Positions 7,809-18,337 are shown, counted from the first letter of the stretch. The stretch is 19,203 bases of DNA from Verrucomicrobiaceae bacterium (GCA_947372405.1 CANBTO010000030.1:1-19203), one strand, 5' to 3'. The notes: generated by a model from the sequence alone, not told the origin. Program-made: numbers and translations.

Positions 7809-8143
7809 TTTCGGGTGGGAATTTTATCCTGAAAGTATTACAGCCAGTGGCTCGGGAACGAGGCACGATAGAGATGACCGTCCTGGTTAGAGTGATCTCG
7901 TTAAACCCGAACTCCGAATCAGCTTTAAACTTCGGTTTTTGGGTTAAATCGCGCTGGAACCCATGGATCTTAAGTCCGGCGCCAGACTTGTCATGGATTG
8001 GATGAATTTTCGACGCATAACTCTGCAAAAAAAGTTCCGAAAGAAATTGGAATTCAAGAATTTCAGCTCAAGAAGTTTGTGACCTTTTTGATGCATAATG
8101 ATTGCCGGGCCTACCAACAAAGCCAAAGCACGAAATTCCAACT
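7809..8143. other. 335-bp gap between convergent genes with an imperfect inverted repeat
   Basis: No convincing gene is seen here. The stretch is AT-richer than its flanks. TTAAACCC (7901-7908) is nearly complementary to GGGTTAAA (7941-7948), and CCGAA (7914-7918) pairs with TTCGG (7931-7935), so 7901-7948 can form an imperfect hairpin. It may serve as a shared terminator for the FAD enzyme and the regulator, or be a degraded palindromic repeat. A GTTAG pentamer is at 7886-7890. Short open frames on both strands look random. Confidence 0.4.
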
Positions 8144-8890
8144 TCACCCGCTTCCAAGCTTTTTTCGATACGCCATCGGGCTCATGCCCACCGCCTGTTT
8201 GAACTGACGTGAAAACGCCGACTGGTCGGAGTAGCCGCAAGAAAGAGCGATCCGGACGATGGGCTCCGCCGTAGTGGTGAGGTGCTTGCAGGCGGCGTCG
8301 ATGCGGACCCTGACGAGGTATTGGCCGGCGGTGACGTGGAAGAGCGAGCGGATGCGCTGGTCGAACTGATAGACGGACAGCCCGGCCATTTCGGCGAGCG
8401 CGGGCAGGCGCAGTGGTTCGTCGAAGTGGCGGTGCACGTGCTTGAGCACGTCGGAGAGCTTTGCGTAGTCGGCATCCTGCGCGCCGGGCGAGTGGAGGTC
8501 GCGTGAAATCCCGCAGATGCCGGCGATGCCGCCGTTTTTTCCGGGCACGGCTTCCTTGTAGGTGAGGCACCACCCGCGCAGGCCGCCGGGGTAGAGATGG
8601 AGTTCCAGATGATCGCGGATGGCCGGTCCGCCGCGGAGGATTTCACGGTCCTGCCGCGCGAAGGCATCGCCAAGAGGTGGTGGAAACAACTCCTCGGCGC
8701 TGCGGCCGATGGCATGATCCTTGTCCGGCAGTCCGCAGCGCGCGGCGAGCGTGTCGTTGACCGCCATGTAGCGGCCCTGCGAATCCTTGACGAAAAAGAC
8801 GATGTCCGGCACACCGTCAAACAAGCGGTCCACGGGCAGCATGCCGCCGATGGAATCGAAAAAGTTCTTCCGTAGTGCGGCGGGATTCAT
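8144..8890 (-). CDS. AraC-family transcriptional regulator with N-terminal PAS domain
   Basis: The 248-aa product has a PAS-like sensory domain at about residues 20-133 (VPDIVFFVKDSQGRYMAVNDT, then a strand-rich end with ICGISRDLHS). A complete AraC DNA-binding domain follows at about 143-245. Its two helix-turn-helix units are near LPALAEMAGLSVYQFDQRI and IVRIALSCGYSDQSAFSRQF, closing with the typical GMSPMAYRKK. It is transcribed divergently from the epimerase gene, with an 85-bp gap, and its end faces the FAD enzyme gene. That placement strongly suggests it controls the cluster and perhaps itself. A PAS domain in place of the usual cupin domain could sense a small ligand or redox state; the ligand is unknown. 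The start is ATG at 8890. Confidence 0.9.
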   Translation of the reverse strand: MNPAALRKNFFDSIGGMLPVDRLFDGVPDIVFFVKDSQGRYMAVNDTLAARCGLPDKDHAIGRSAEELFPPPLGDAFARQDREILRGGPAIRDHLELHLYPGGLRGWCLTYKEAVPGKNGGIAGICGISRDLHSPGAQDADYAKLSDVLKHVHRHFDEPLRLPALAEMAGLSVYQFDQRIRSLFHVTAGQYLVRVRIDAACKHLTTTAEPIVRIALSCGYSDQSAFSRQFKQAVGMSPMAYRKKLGSG

Positions 8891-8975
8891 GCTGGGCGGC
8901 AGGTTCTGCTTATGCGAAATTCCGAGTTCCCGCTAGCGCATTCGCCTAGACCGCCGTGATACGACTGGTGCGTCC
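8891..8975. promoter_or_regulatory. Divergent promoter region of the regulator and epimerase genes
   Basis: These 85 bp must hold the promoters of both divergent genes. An 8-bp palindrome, CGCTAGCG, is at 8931-8938. It is flanked by GCGAAAT (8914-8920) and ATTCGC (8940-8945), which are nearly inverted copies. This could be an operator, but the match is short and no clear -35/-10 pair is seen. Confidence 0.35.
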
Positions 8976-9932
8976 ATGAGCCAGCACACACTCCACGTCA
9001 TTGACTCCCACACGGAAGGCGAACCCACGCGGGTCGTTGTTTCCGGCGGGCCGCATCTCGGTGCGGGAACGGTTTTCGAACAAGCCCGCGCACTTCGTGA
9101 GAAACACGACTGGCTGCGCAGCTCCGTGTGCAACGAACCGCGGGGCCACGACGCGATGGTCGGAGCGCTGCTTTGCGAACCTCACGAGCCGGGCTGCGTC
9201 TGCGGCGTGATTTTTTTCAACAACCTCTCCACGCTCCACATGTGCATCCACGGGACCATCGGTCTCACCGTGACGCTTGCGCATCTCGGGAGAATCGGCG
9301 TGGGTTCACACCGCATCGAGACACCGGTGGGCGTGGTGACCGCCACGCTGCGCGAGGATGGCTCCGTGGAAGTGGCGAACGTGCCGAGCTACCGCTTGGC
9401 GGCGGACGTGCCCGTCGAAGTCCCCGGTTGGGGCACGGTGCGCGGCGACATCGCGTGGGGAGGAAACTGGTTTTTTCTCATCGACGGCCAAGGCCCAGCC
9501 GTGACGTTCGCAAATCTCGAGGAACTAACAGATTTCACCTTTCTGGTCCGGCAGGAGCTCGGCAAACAAGGCATCACTGGCGAACATGGCATGGAGGTGG
9601 ACCACATCGAGGTCTTTGGTCCGCCTAGCGATCCCGATCTTGCGAACAGCCGGAACTTCCTGCTTTGTCCCGGCAAGGCCTACGACCGCTCGCCGTGCGG
9701 CACGGGCGTGAGCGCCAAGCTCGCCTGCCTCCATGCCTCGGGAAAAATCAAGCCCGGAGAAACCTGGCGCCAGGCCGGCATTCTCGACACCGTGTTCCAC
9801 GGTCGCATCGAGGAACTGCCGGATGGCAAAATCATCCCGCATGTTTCAGGACGTGCCTGGGTGAACGGCGAGTCCAATTATCTTTTCGATCCGTCCGATC
9901 CATTCCGCCACGGCATCCCGGTCACCATCTAA
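8976..9932 (+). CDS. 4-hydroxyproline 2-epimerase (proline racemase family)
   Basis: The enzyme converts trans-4-hydroxy-L-proline to cis-4-hydroxy-D-proline, the first step of bacterial hydroxyproline breakdown, using two cysteines as acid and base. The 318-aa product shows the family opening DSHTEGEPTRV (10-20), RGHDAMVGALL (56-66), the first catalytic cysteine C90 in MCIHGTIG, and the second, C241, in DRSPCGTG. Having cysteine at both positions argues for an epimerase and against the trans-3-hydroxyproline dehydratase branch, which carries Thr at the second site. The usual motif around the first cysteine is MCGHGTIG; here the Gly is Ile. The length is normal for the family. The start is ATG at 8976, with no Shine-Dalgarno motif. 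The TAA stop lies inside a CTAAC pentamer shared with the stop of the convergent gene. Confidence 0.9.
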   Translation: MSQHTLHVIDSHTEGEPTRVVVSGGPHLGAGTVFEQARALREKHDWLRSSVCNEPRGHDAMVGALLCEPHEPGCVCGVIFFNNLSTLHMCIHGTIGLTVTLAHLGRIGVGSHRIETPVGVVTATLREDGSVEVANVPSYRLAADVPVEVPGWGTVRGDIAWGGNWFFLIDGQGPAVTFANLEELTDFTFLVRQELGKQGITGEHGMEVDHIEVFGPPSDPDLANSRNFLLCPGKAYDRSPCGTGVSAKLACLHASGKIKPGETWRQAGILDTVFHGRIEELPDGKIIPHVSGRAWVNGESNYLFDPSDPFRHGIPVTI

Positions 9933-10369
9933 CTGACGAGAATCGCGTCCGGATTCCCCGCAGCCTGGTGGATGGCGTAAAGCATGGCCGCCACCATCGG
10001 GCGCGTGGTGGTCACGGAGATTTTCATTTCGCCCGCAAGCCACAGGCTGAGATCGGAGAGCAGGACGGGCGTTGACGCGCCTAACAGATTGCTGAAACGG
10101 TTGGCAATCCTGCCTCGCGGATGATCCGGTGAGGGCAGGATTGCATGCACGATCTGTTTGGCGGTGCCCCATTTGGACTGAAACACTGGTTTGTTCGCAT
10201 CATCTTGGATCAAGCGGAATTTCGCTATGTTTCCGCTGGGCGCGCGGGAGACCGTGGCTCCGAACTGGTCCCACGAGCATCGGCCGGAATTCACCTGATC
10301 CAGTGCCGGCACCCTTTGCAGTAGAACCTGGAGGTCGATCTTGAGCGTGACTGGCAAGGGAATTGGCAT
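9929..10369 (-). CDS. Small protein of unknown function downstream of the M16 protease gene
   Basis: I do not recognise the family. From ATG at 10369 the product is 146 aa. It contains several possible beta strands (PLPVTLKIDLQVLL, GNIAKFRLI) and a C-terminal half with hydrophobic helices (VLLSDLSLWLA, MVAAMLYAIHQ). No signal peptide is clear. The frame is open further upstream, into the end of the M16 gene, and the residues just before this ATG (SIACEIQIAA) also look protein-like. A TTG around 10462 is therefore a possible start, which would almost abut the protease gene. Codon use is slightly less biased than in neighbours (a CTA codon outside the GTTAG context occurs). Its TAG stop overlaps the TAA of the convergent epimerase gene. 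It may be cotranscribed with the protease. Confidence 0.6.
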   Translation of the reverse strand: MPIPLPVTLKIDLQVLLQRVPALDQVNSGRCSWDQFGATVSRAPSGNIAKFRLIQDDANKPVFQSKWGTAKQIVHAILPSPDHPRGRIANRFSNLLGASTPVLLSDLSLWLAGEMKISVTTTRPMVAAMLYAIHQAAGNPDAILVS

Positions 10370-10475
10370 CGCGGCGATCTGTATTTCGCAAGCAATGCTG
10401 ACCGGCTCCCGCGGATCGGGAAAGTTGAGCTTTGCAACAGTATCGTTACAATTCCGCAACAAGGTGCGTGAGGAA

Positions 10476-12995
<2,520 letters not shown>

Positions 12996-13042
12996 GAAGT
13001 TCCAGCTTGGATCGGGAGGTGGATGACCTATAAACGCGCTTC

Positions 13043-13498
13043 ATGCAACGATGGATCGCAGCAGGTGTGGTGGCAATGGTTTTGATGTTTGGTGGTGGAT
13101 GGGTTGCCTACCGTAACTTCAAGCAGAACAGCCCGCATCCGGTATGGGTGCCTCTTCAAATCCGGGCGGACGTGGAGATGGCGGAGCGCGACAAAGCCAT
13201 CAAGGAACTGAAGACCAAGCTCAGCAATCCGGAGATCCTGGCCAAGGTGAGCAAGGATCTGGGATTGGTGGGAAAATGGAACCTGCCGACCGACGAGGCA
13301 TGCGCCCGCGAGCTGGAACAACGGCTTTTCGTGAGGGCGGGGGATGCGGACACCCCGATGGGAAAGGTGCCTGCCATCCACATCGGCGTGAACGGGAAGG
13401 AAAAGGAAAGCGCGGTGTCAGGCGAGATCGCCGTTCGCCTGATGGAAGACGTGGCCCGCATTCTTGGGATCAAGCTTCCGCCGAAGGCCGGGAAATGA
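13043..13498 (+). CDS. Small membrane-anchored protein resembling part of a Wzz-type chain-length determinant
   Basis: The 151-aa product has an N-terminal hydrophobic anchor (about residues 4-23) and a soluble part. The segment NPEILAKVSKDLGLVGKWNL, followed by a helix and EQRLFVRAG, recalls the periplasmic part of Wzz/GumC polysaccharide co-polymerases, where a repeated-interval helix precedes LRV-type strands. The end (IHIGVNGKEKESAVSGEIAVRLMEDVARIL) also fits that layout, with AVSGEIAVRL in place of the usual DAKRAAALAN. A genuine Wzz would be longer and would have a second C-terminal membrane helix, which is absent here. It could therefore be a stand-alone derivative or a chance resemblance. 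It converges on the nitroreductase gene with a 4-bp gap between stops. ATG at 13043 has no Shine-Dalgarno motif. Confidence 0.7.
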   Translation: MQRWIAAGVVAMVLMFGGGWVAYRNFKQNSPHPVWVPLQIRADVEMAERDKAIKELKTKLSNPEILAKVSKDLGLVGKWNLPTDEACARELEQRLFVRAGDADTPMGKVPAIHIGVNGKEKESAVSGEIAVRLMEDVARILGIKLPPKAGK

Positions 13499-13502
13499 CC
13501 GG

Positions 13503-14147
13503 TCAGACGTGCTGGATGATCTTGGAGCGGTCGAAACGGGCCTTGGGTTTTGTCGCGTATTTGTCCGCCTCCGCCCGATAGCCCAGCGCGCAGGCCACGA
13601 CCGTGGCGTAGCCACTGCTCTCAAGTCCCAGGATGCGGTCGAATGCGGTGGCGCTGATGCCTTCCATCGGGCAGGAGTCGATGCCGAGCACGGCGGCGGC
13701 GGTCATGAGCTGGCCAAGGGCGATGTAAACCTGTCGGATGTTCCAGGCATGGCGTTCCTCGACGCTCATGCGTTCGGCGAAACCCGAGATCATGCCTTTG
13801 ACCGGCGCGACCGCCTCGGGGGTCGCGCCTTGGACATCAGCCATGCGGTTGATCCACGCGTCGATGTCCTCGGTGGTTAGATCCGTGCGGGCGGTGAGCA
13901 CGACGAAATGGGAAGCGTCAGTGACCTGCGGCTGGTTCCATGATTCGGGCAGAAGCTTGGCGCGGACCGCGGGGTTCTGAACGACAATGAATTTCCACGG
14001 CTGCAGGCCGAAGGATGAAGGTGTTAGAACAAGGGATTCCTCGATGGCGTCCCACACTTCCAACGGGATCTTGCCGGTGGCGTCGAACTGTTTGGTGGCG
14101 TAGCGCCAGCGAAGGGCGGTTAGAAGTGGTTCGGTAGGCGGATTCAT
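13503..14147 (-). CDS. Nitroreductase-family NAD(P)H-dependent flavin oxidoreductase
   Basis: The 214-aa product is of normal length for the NfsB/NfnB group, FMN-dependent homodimers that reduce nitro compounds, quinones or similar acceptors with NAD(P)H. Visible family segments are RYATKQFD near residues 15-22 (the R-x-S/A-x-R/K-F FMN phosphate site), LTPSSFGLQPWKFIVV near 41-56, and ALGQLMTAAAVLGIDSCPMEG near 152-172. The GYRAEADKYATKPKARF tail is typical of NfsB-like members. It begins 5 bp after the lptD stop on the same strand and is probably cotranscribed with it. A functional link to LPS assembly is not implied. The natural substrate is unknown. Confidence 0.9.
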   Translation of the reverse strand: MNPPTEPLLTALRWRYATKQFDATGKIPLEVWDAIEESLVLTPSSFGLQPWKFIVVQNPAVRAKLLPESWNQPQVTDASHFVVLTARTDLTTEDIDAWINRMADVQGATPEAVAPVKGMISGFAERMSVEERHAWNIRQVYIALGQLMTAAAVLGIDSCPMEGISATAFDRILGLESSGYATVVACALGYRAEADKYATKPKARFDRSKIIQHV

Positions 14148-14152
14148 GCGGG

Positions 14153-16615
14153 CTAGTATTGCCCATCAAGCATGAAAGGCAAGGAGGCCGACGGAAAATC
14201 CTTCAGGGTTAACATGAAAACCAAGCCATATTCCTGCTGCAGGCGGTTGTCGCGCTGGGAGACGCCGAGGGCCGCCACCCAGTTTCCAAGATCGCGGTGC
14301 AGCGTGTATTGCTGGTATTCGAGAGTCCCGTCGTCGAGTTCAAGGACGTGGCGGGTGCCGAAGCCCCAGTTTTCCGTGAGGCGGATGTAGGACTGCAGGT
14401 CGAAACGGCTGGAGTCCGGCAGCACCGGGTGGCCGTTGAGCCAGCGGTAGCCGAGGGAGAAGTCCACCCGGTCCGTGGGCATGTAATGGATGCGGGTGTT
14501 GAACTCGCTGAAGCCCGAGCCATTGTTGGCGATGGGGACCTGCGTCTCCGCGCTGAAACCCAGCCACGGCAGCGGCTGCCAGAAAAGATCGTTGTAGAGG
14601 TTGGAAAAATTCCGCTGCCCTTCGGGATCCTGGATGAAGGCATCCACGTAGGTGTCCAGATAGAGCCACTCGAAGCTTTGGCCGTCACGTTTTGTTAGAA
14701 GCCGGTTGCGCACGCCCAACCGCACCACGTCCCAGCTGTTCATCTGGTCCACGGCGGTGAAAAGCAGCGGGTCGAGCGGCCGCGGCCGCGTTGTCGGAGT
14801 GAGCCGGTCCACTCCCGGATCGCCGGGCTCGAAATCGTTCGTCGAGACCACCGACCAGTTGACGTAAGGCTGGAAGACGTGCATCAGGCCGTCCAGTCCC
14901 AGGGCCGGTTTGTAGTAGCTGCCCAGATCCTTGGAGAACTTCACCGACGCCTCCATCCCCACGTGCACGTCCGTGCGGTCCATCGCCTCGTTCGGGCCGG
15001 ATATGGAGCTGTAGTTCGTGTAGCCGACACCCGCCTCAGGAGTGAGGCTCAGGAAACCACCCAGCATCATCGGCATGGAGAACTCCTGCTGCGTGTTGAA
15101 GCGCACGTAGCTCGGATCCAGCAGTTGCGTGCGGAGCGCCTCGCGCCGCGGATCGCCGAGCGGCAGGGAAAGCATTTTTTCGGCGAGACTTCTTTCGTAG
15201 CCGCTCAACTGGTCCAGCAACGGAAGGGCTGCGGGATTGGAGGAGGTCATGCCCATCAACGGATCGACGATCGCGCCCGCCGTTACATCCGGCGCCTGCT
15301 CACCGATCAGTCCGAATGACGTGCTTCCCTCGTGCTGTATTGGCAGGCCGAATATCGGTCCGCGCGCCTGGTCAAAGGCGATTTCCGGCAGCCGGGTGTC
15401 CGCCCGATAGAAATCATTGAGCTGAAACCTCGCGAATAGTGACAGCAGGGAGTTGTCATCCCGGCGATAAATGCCAACCGTGTTGTCCGGCTGCGGATCC
15501 GTGCTGTAGTGCGCTGTTTCAAAGTCCTCGAGGTAATAAGCGTCGCTGAGCAGCGTGAGGTTGGTGTCGAACCTCCAGTCCGCCTTGTCCGGCATGCTGA
15601 AACCGATCCGTTCCTTCAACTGGAACTTGTAGCGGTCTTCGTTGACGAATCCACGCGGCACGCCGCTGCGGGAAGTGTCCGGTGCGAGGTCGTGGATGTA
15701 ATAAAGGCTGAGGCCGCTGATTTCCTTGGGATTGGGCACCCGCTGGTCAATCAGGTCCACGCCTGCGGCGACGCCGCGCTTGGCGCGCAGATCGAGATGC
15801 CACTTGGAGAGCAGCCATGCGTCCTTGTTCTCGCCGGTGACGGGATCGGTCTCGCCGCCGAGCATGATGCCATACGTGTTCATCAGGAACGGCCCCCAGC
15901 TTGACCGCGCACCGGGAATGAAATGGTAGCCGAGTTCCGCGCTGAGCGGCTGGCTCAGGTAGGGCAGCCAGAAGACCGGCGTGTTTCCGGCATACAGCTT
16001 GAGGTCGTTGAACACGATCTTGTCCCCCGGATAGATGCGGATCTTCTTCGCGCGCACCCAGTAGTTGGGATCCTCCGTGTCATTGGTGGTCACACCCGCG
16101 TCCTCGCCGACGAGAATCTCCTTGTCGCCGGATTTCTCGGCGGTGAATTTGTCCGCCTCCATCAGGATCGGGTCCAGTGAGGCGCGCATGTTGCGGGCAT
16201 CGAGAAACTTCGTTTCATAGAAATAAACCGCAAGCTGGCCGCGCTGGATGAGGTCACCCTGATAGATGGAAACGTTGCCGGTGAAGGTGATGGACTTCGC
16301 CTTGAGGTCGAGATCCGCCGTGTTCGAGAAAATCTGCAGGCCATTGTCCCCGTCCACGCGGACGGGGCCGCCGAGATGCATGCTCACACCGGACTGCCCG
16401 CTGATCGCGCCGCCCTGGTTGTTGATCTTGAGGTTTTTCGGCATCTCCGGCTGCACGGAGTCCGGTGAGCCAAAGTGGATTTCAGGAAGTGGCACCGGCG
16501 TGATGGTGTCCACAGCGGGTGGCGGCACCTTGTTGTCCGGGAGCACCTGGGGTTCCTGGGCCCGGAGTGGCAGTATCAGCAGGGGCGTCAGAAGCCATGC
16601 ACCGGATTTCAGCAT
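14153..16615 (-). CDS. lptD: LPS-assembly outer membrane protein LptD (OstA family)
   Basis: LptD is the outer membrane barrel that inserts lipopolysaccharide into the outer leaflet. The 820-aa product has a signal peptide (residues 1-19, ending LPLRA-Q). An OstA-like beta-jellyroll domain spans about 65-230, with repeated strand patterns around ITFTGNVSIYQGDLIQRGQLAVYF. A long beta-barrel part follows, with alternating aromatic and polar strands up to the end. The barrel contains a long low-complexity insertion around 440-510 (proline and leucine rich). I find no cysteine in the protein, so the disulfides that control E. coli LptD cannot form. Its identity rests on the overall OstA/LptD layout. 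A homologue specialised for another glycolipid is possible. The start is ATG at 16615, divergent from the gene at 16712. Confidence 0.85.
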   Translation of the reverse strand: MLKSGAWLLTPLLILPLRAQEPQVLPDNKVPPPAVDTITPVPLPEIHFGSPDSVQPEMPKNLKINNQGGAISGQSGVSMHLGGPVRVDGDNGLQIFSNTADLDLKAKSITFTGNVSIYQGDLIQRGQLAVYFYETKFLDARNMRASLDPILMEADKFTAEKSGDKEILVGEDAGVTTNDTEDPNYWVRAKKIRIYPGDKIVFNDLKLYAGNTPVFWLPYLSQPLSAELGYHFIPGARSSWGPFLMNTYGIMLGGETDPVTGENKDAWLLSKWHLDLRAKRGVAAGVDLIDQRVPNPKEISGLSLYYIHDLAPDTSRSGVPRGFVNEDRYKFQLKERIGFSMPDKADWRFDTNLTLLSDAYYLEDFETAHYSTDPQPDNTVGIYRRDDNSLLSLFARFQLNDFYRADTRLPEIAFDQARGPIFGLPIQHEGSTSFGLIGEQAPDVTAGAIVDPLMGMTSSNPAALPLLDQLSGYERSLAEKMLSLPLGDPRREALRTQLLDPSYVRFNTQQEFSMPMMLGGFLSLTPEAGVGYTNYSSISGPNEAMDRTDVHVGMEASVKFSKDLGSYYKPALGLDGLMHVFQPYVNWSVVSTNDFEPGDPGVDRLTPTTRPRPLDPLLFTAVDQMNSWDVVRLGVRNRLLTKRDGQSFEWLYLDTYVDAFIQDPEGQRNFSNLYNDLFWQPLPWLGFSAETQVPIANNGSGFSEFNTRIHYMPTDRVDFSLGYRWLNGHPVLPDSSRFDLQSYIRLTENWGFGTRHVLELDDGTLEYQQYTLHRDLGNWVAALGVSQRDNRLQQEYGLVFMLTLKDFPSASLPFMLDGQY

Positions 16616-16711
16616 CGAGGGAATCAGAGAACCACCGGCCTCTGAAGTAAAGGGCGAAAGGCAGCCGGAGAATCCGTTTTACCGGACGCGGATTTGCTCC
16701 ATGGTTTCCGC

Positions 16712-17608
16712 ATGCCGGAAAAACCACGTGTCGCCATCCTCGGAGCTACCGGATTCATCGGCCACGCCCTGCCAGCACTGCTCTCGGACAAAGGCTTCGT
16801 CTGCACCGGAATCAGCCGCTCGGGCCGGGGAGAGGTCCCGGGAATCGACCGCTGGCAGACACCCACCTCGCTCGATCTGGCCGGCCATCACGCCGTAATC
16901 AACCTCGCTGGCGAACCCATCGACCGCCGCTGGAATCCGCAGAACCTGCGCCTTTTCCACGAAAGCCGCGTCGGCGTGACGAACCGGATCGTTGAAACCA
17001 TCCGCAATCTCCCCGCGGGCGAGCGGCCCAAGATGCTCGTCAACGGCTCGGCCGTCGGCATTTACGGCGACCGCGGCGACGCTGTCCTAACAGAATCCTC
17101 CGCTCCCGGCGTCGGCTATCTTGCCGACCTTTGCTGCGAATGGGAGGACGCCGCGGTGAAGGCGGAGTCGCTTGGCGTGCGTGTCGTCCGGCTGCGCACC
17201 GGCATCGTGCTCGGCAGGGATGGTGCTGCCTTTCGCAAACTTCTGTTCGTTTTCAAATCCGGCCTTGGCGGCAGGCTCGGCTCCGGCAGGCAGTGGATGC
17301 CATGGATCCACGTGGACGACCTTCGCGCCGCCATCGTCCACGCGCTTCTATCAGAATCACTGGCCGGTCCCGTCAACGGCACGGCTCCCGCCGCCGAGCG
17401 CAACAGCGAGTTCACCCGCAAGCTCGCCGCCGCGCTTCACCGCCCGGCGATTTTTCCGGTGCCCGGATTCGCGTTGAAAATCGTGCTCGGCGGCTTCGGC
17501 GGCAGGTTGCTTGAAGGCCAGCATGCCAGGCCCGCCGCGCTGGAGACGGATGGTTTTCAATTCCGGTTCCCCACGTTGGAATCAGCCCTCGCGGAACTGA
17601 TCGGTTAG
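16712..17608 (+). CDS. TIGR01777/SDR39U1 family NAD(P)-binding epimerase-like protein (YfcH type)
   Basis: The 298-aa product has the extended-SDR nucleotide-binding motif GATGFIG (11-17). The family signatures follow: HHAVINLAGEPI near 64-75, VNGSAVGIYGD near 111-121, and RTGIVLGRDGAAF with WMPWIHVDDL further on. The C-terminal DUF1731-like region holds PVPGFALKIVLGGFGGRLLEGQHARPAAL. Members are widespread but their reaction is poorly known; the old name cell division inhibitor is misleading. The ATG at 16712 is used. A TTG at 16694 would add six residues. It diverges from lptD with a 96-bp gap. Its last 27 bp overlap the end of the convergent M14 gene. The TAG stop lies within a GTTAG pentamer. 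Confidence 0.9.
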   Translation: MPEKPRVAILGATGFIGHALPALLSDKGFVCTGISRSGRGEVPGIDRWQTPTSLDLAGHHAVINLAGEPIDRRWNPQNLRLFHESRVGVTNRIVETIRNLPAGERPKMLVNGSAVGIYGDRGDAVLTESSAPGVGYLADLCCEWEDAAVKAESLGVRVVRLRTGIVLGRDGAAFRKLLFVFKSGLGGRLGSGRQWMPWIHVDDLRAAIVHALLSESLAGPVNGTAPAAERNSEFTRKLAAALHRPAIFPVPGFALKIVLGGFGGRLLEGQHARPAALETDGFQFRFPTLESALAELIG

Positions 17609-18337
17609 ATTCCGGCACGCCGCGCGCACCGCCGCGGAATGCGCCGCCACCCGCGAGGCAAGCGGCGCGTGGCTCGGTGTCTCGAAGGTGAACGAAAGCG
17701 GGCAACCGTGTTTCGATAGAAAGATCGCCTCAGGCCAATGCTGTGGCAGATCCGCCTCCGCCGCATGGAAGATCCAGCCCGGCCCGCGCGGTTCGTGGCC
17801 GTCGATGTCCGGTCCGGATTCAGGCAGGAACCACGGGCTCACCGCCGCGAGGATCTCGCCTGACCTCTGCGGATCATCCTCACCGAGGTTGATCTCATAC
17901 AGATAGAAATCCTTCGCCTCCCAGTCCTCGTGCAGCGAGATGAAAAGCGACGGAATACGACCGGCCGTCAGCCATGCAGCATGCGCCGCCACCTCCGCCG
18001 TGCTGCGCAGCCAGTAGTCACGGTTCAGATCCACCCCGCAGCCGCTTTCCCGCGTGCCGGCGGCAAGGCCCGTCGGGTTCAACGAGGGGCAGACCGCCCA
18101 ATGCACATCGTGCGCGAAGATGCCCTGCCTCATCAGATCCAGCAAGGCCAGCGGACCTGCTGGTTCGTCACCATGAATGCCGGACGAAAGATAAACCCTC
18201 GGCCCTTCCGCCGCACGTTCCCACGCCACCAGCGGCCCGGCCTCCGTTTCCAAAAGCACGGTGGGTGTGAAACCCGCCGCCACCGCCGCGTGTTCGAATG
18301 CCGGCAGAAAATCCGGCCAATGGAAATCAACGCTCAT
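17582..18337 (-). CDS. M14-type zinc carboxypeptidase/succinylglutamate desuccinylase-like hydrolase
   Basis: The 251-aa product carries the M14 active-site set in order: H55 and E58 in GIHGDEPAG as zinc ligands, R106 in VDLNRDY, the third ligand H136 in ISLHEDW, and the likely catalytic E219 in FTFETPS. The family hydrolyses C-terminal amino acids or N-acyl amino acids; this member's substrate is unknown, and peptidoglycan peptides or N-acylated amino acids are both plausible. The ATG at 18337 is chosen because the domain begins soon after it. The frame is open back to 18556, and an ATG at 18436 would add a Ser/Thr/Pro-rich stretch without a signal peptide. The last codons overlap the convergent SDR gene. 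No export signal is seen with the chosen start. Confidence 0.82.
   Translation of the reverse strand: MSVDFHWPDFLPAFEHAAVAAGFTPTVLLETEAGPLVAWERAAEGPRVYLSSGIHGDEPAGPLALLDLMRQGIFAHDVHWAVCPSLNPTGLAAGTRESGCGVDLNRDYWLRSTAEVAAHAAWLTAGRIPSLFISLHEDWEAKDFYLYEINLGEDDPQRSGEILAAVSPWFLPESGPDIDGHEPRGPGWIFHAAEADLPQHWPEAIFLSKHGCPLSFTFETPSHAPLASRVAAHSAAVRAACRNLTDQFREG

Noticed and set aside
7805..8005. Short plus-strand protein after the FAD enzyme gene
   Set aside because: No domain, starts inside the previous gene end and runs through an inverted repeat; better read as non-coding.
9128..9628. 166-codon plus-strand frame inside the epimerase gene
   Set aside because: Arginine- and histidine-rich frame-shifted reading of the epimerase, which has clear catalytic motifs.
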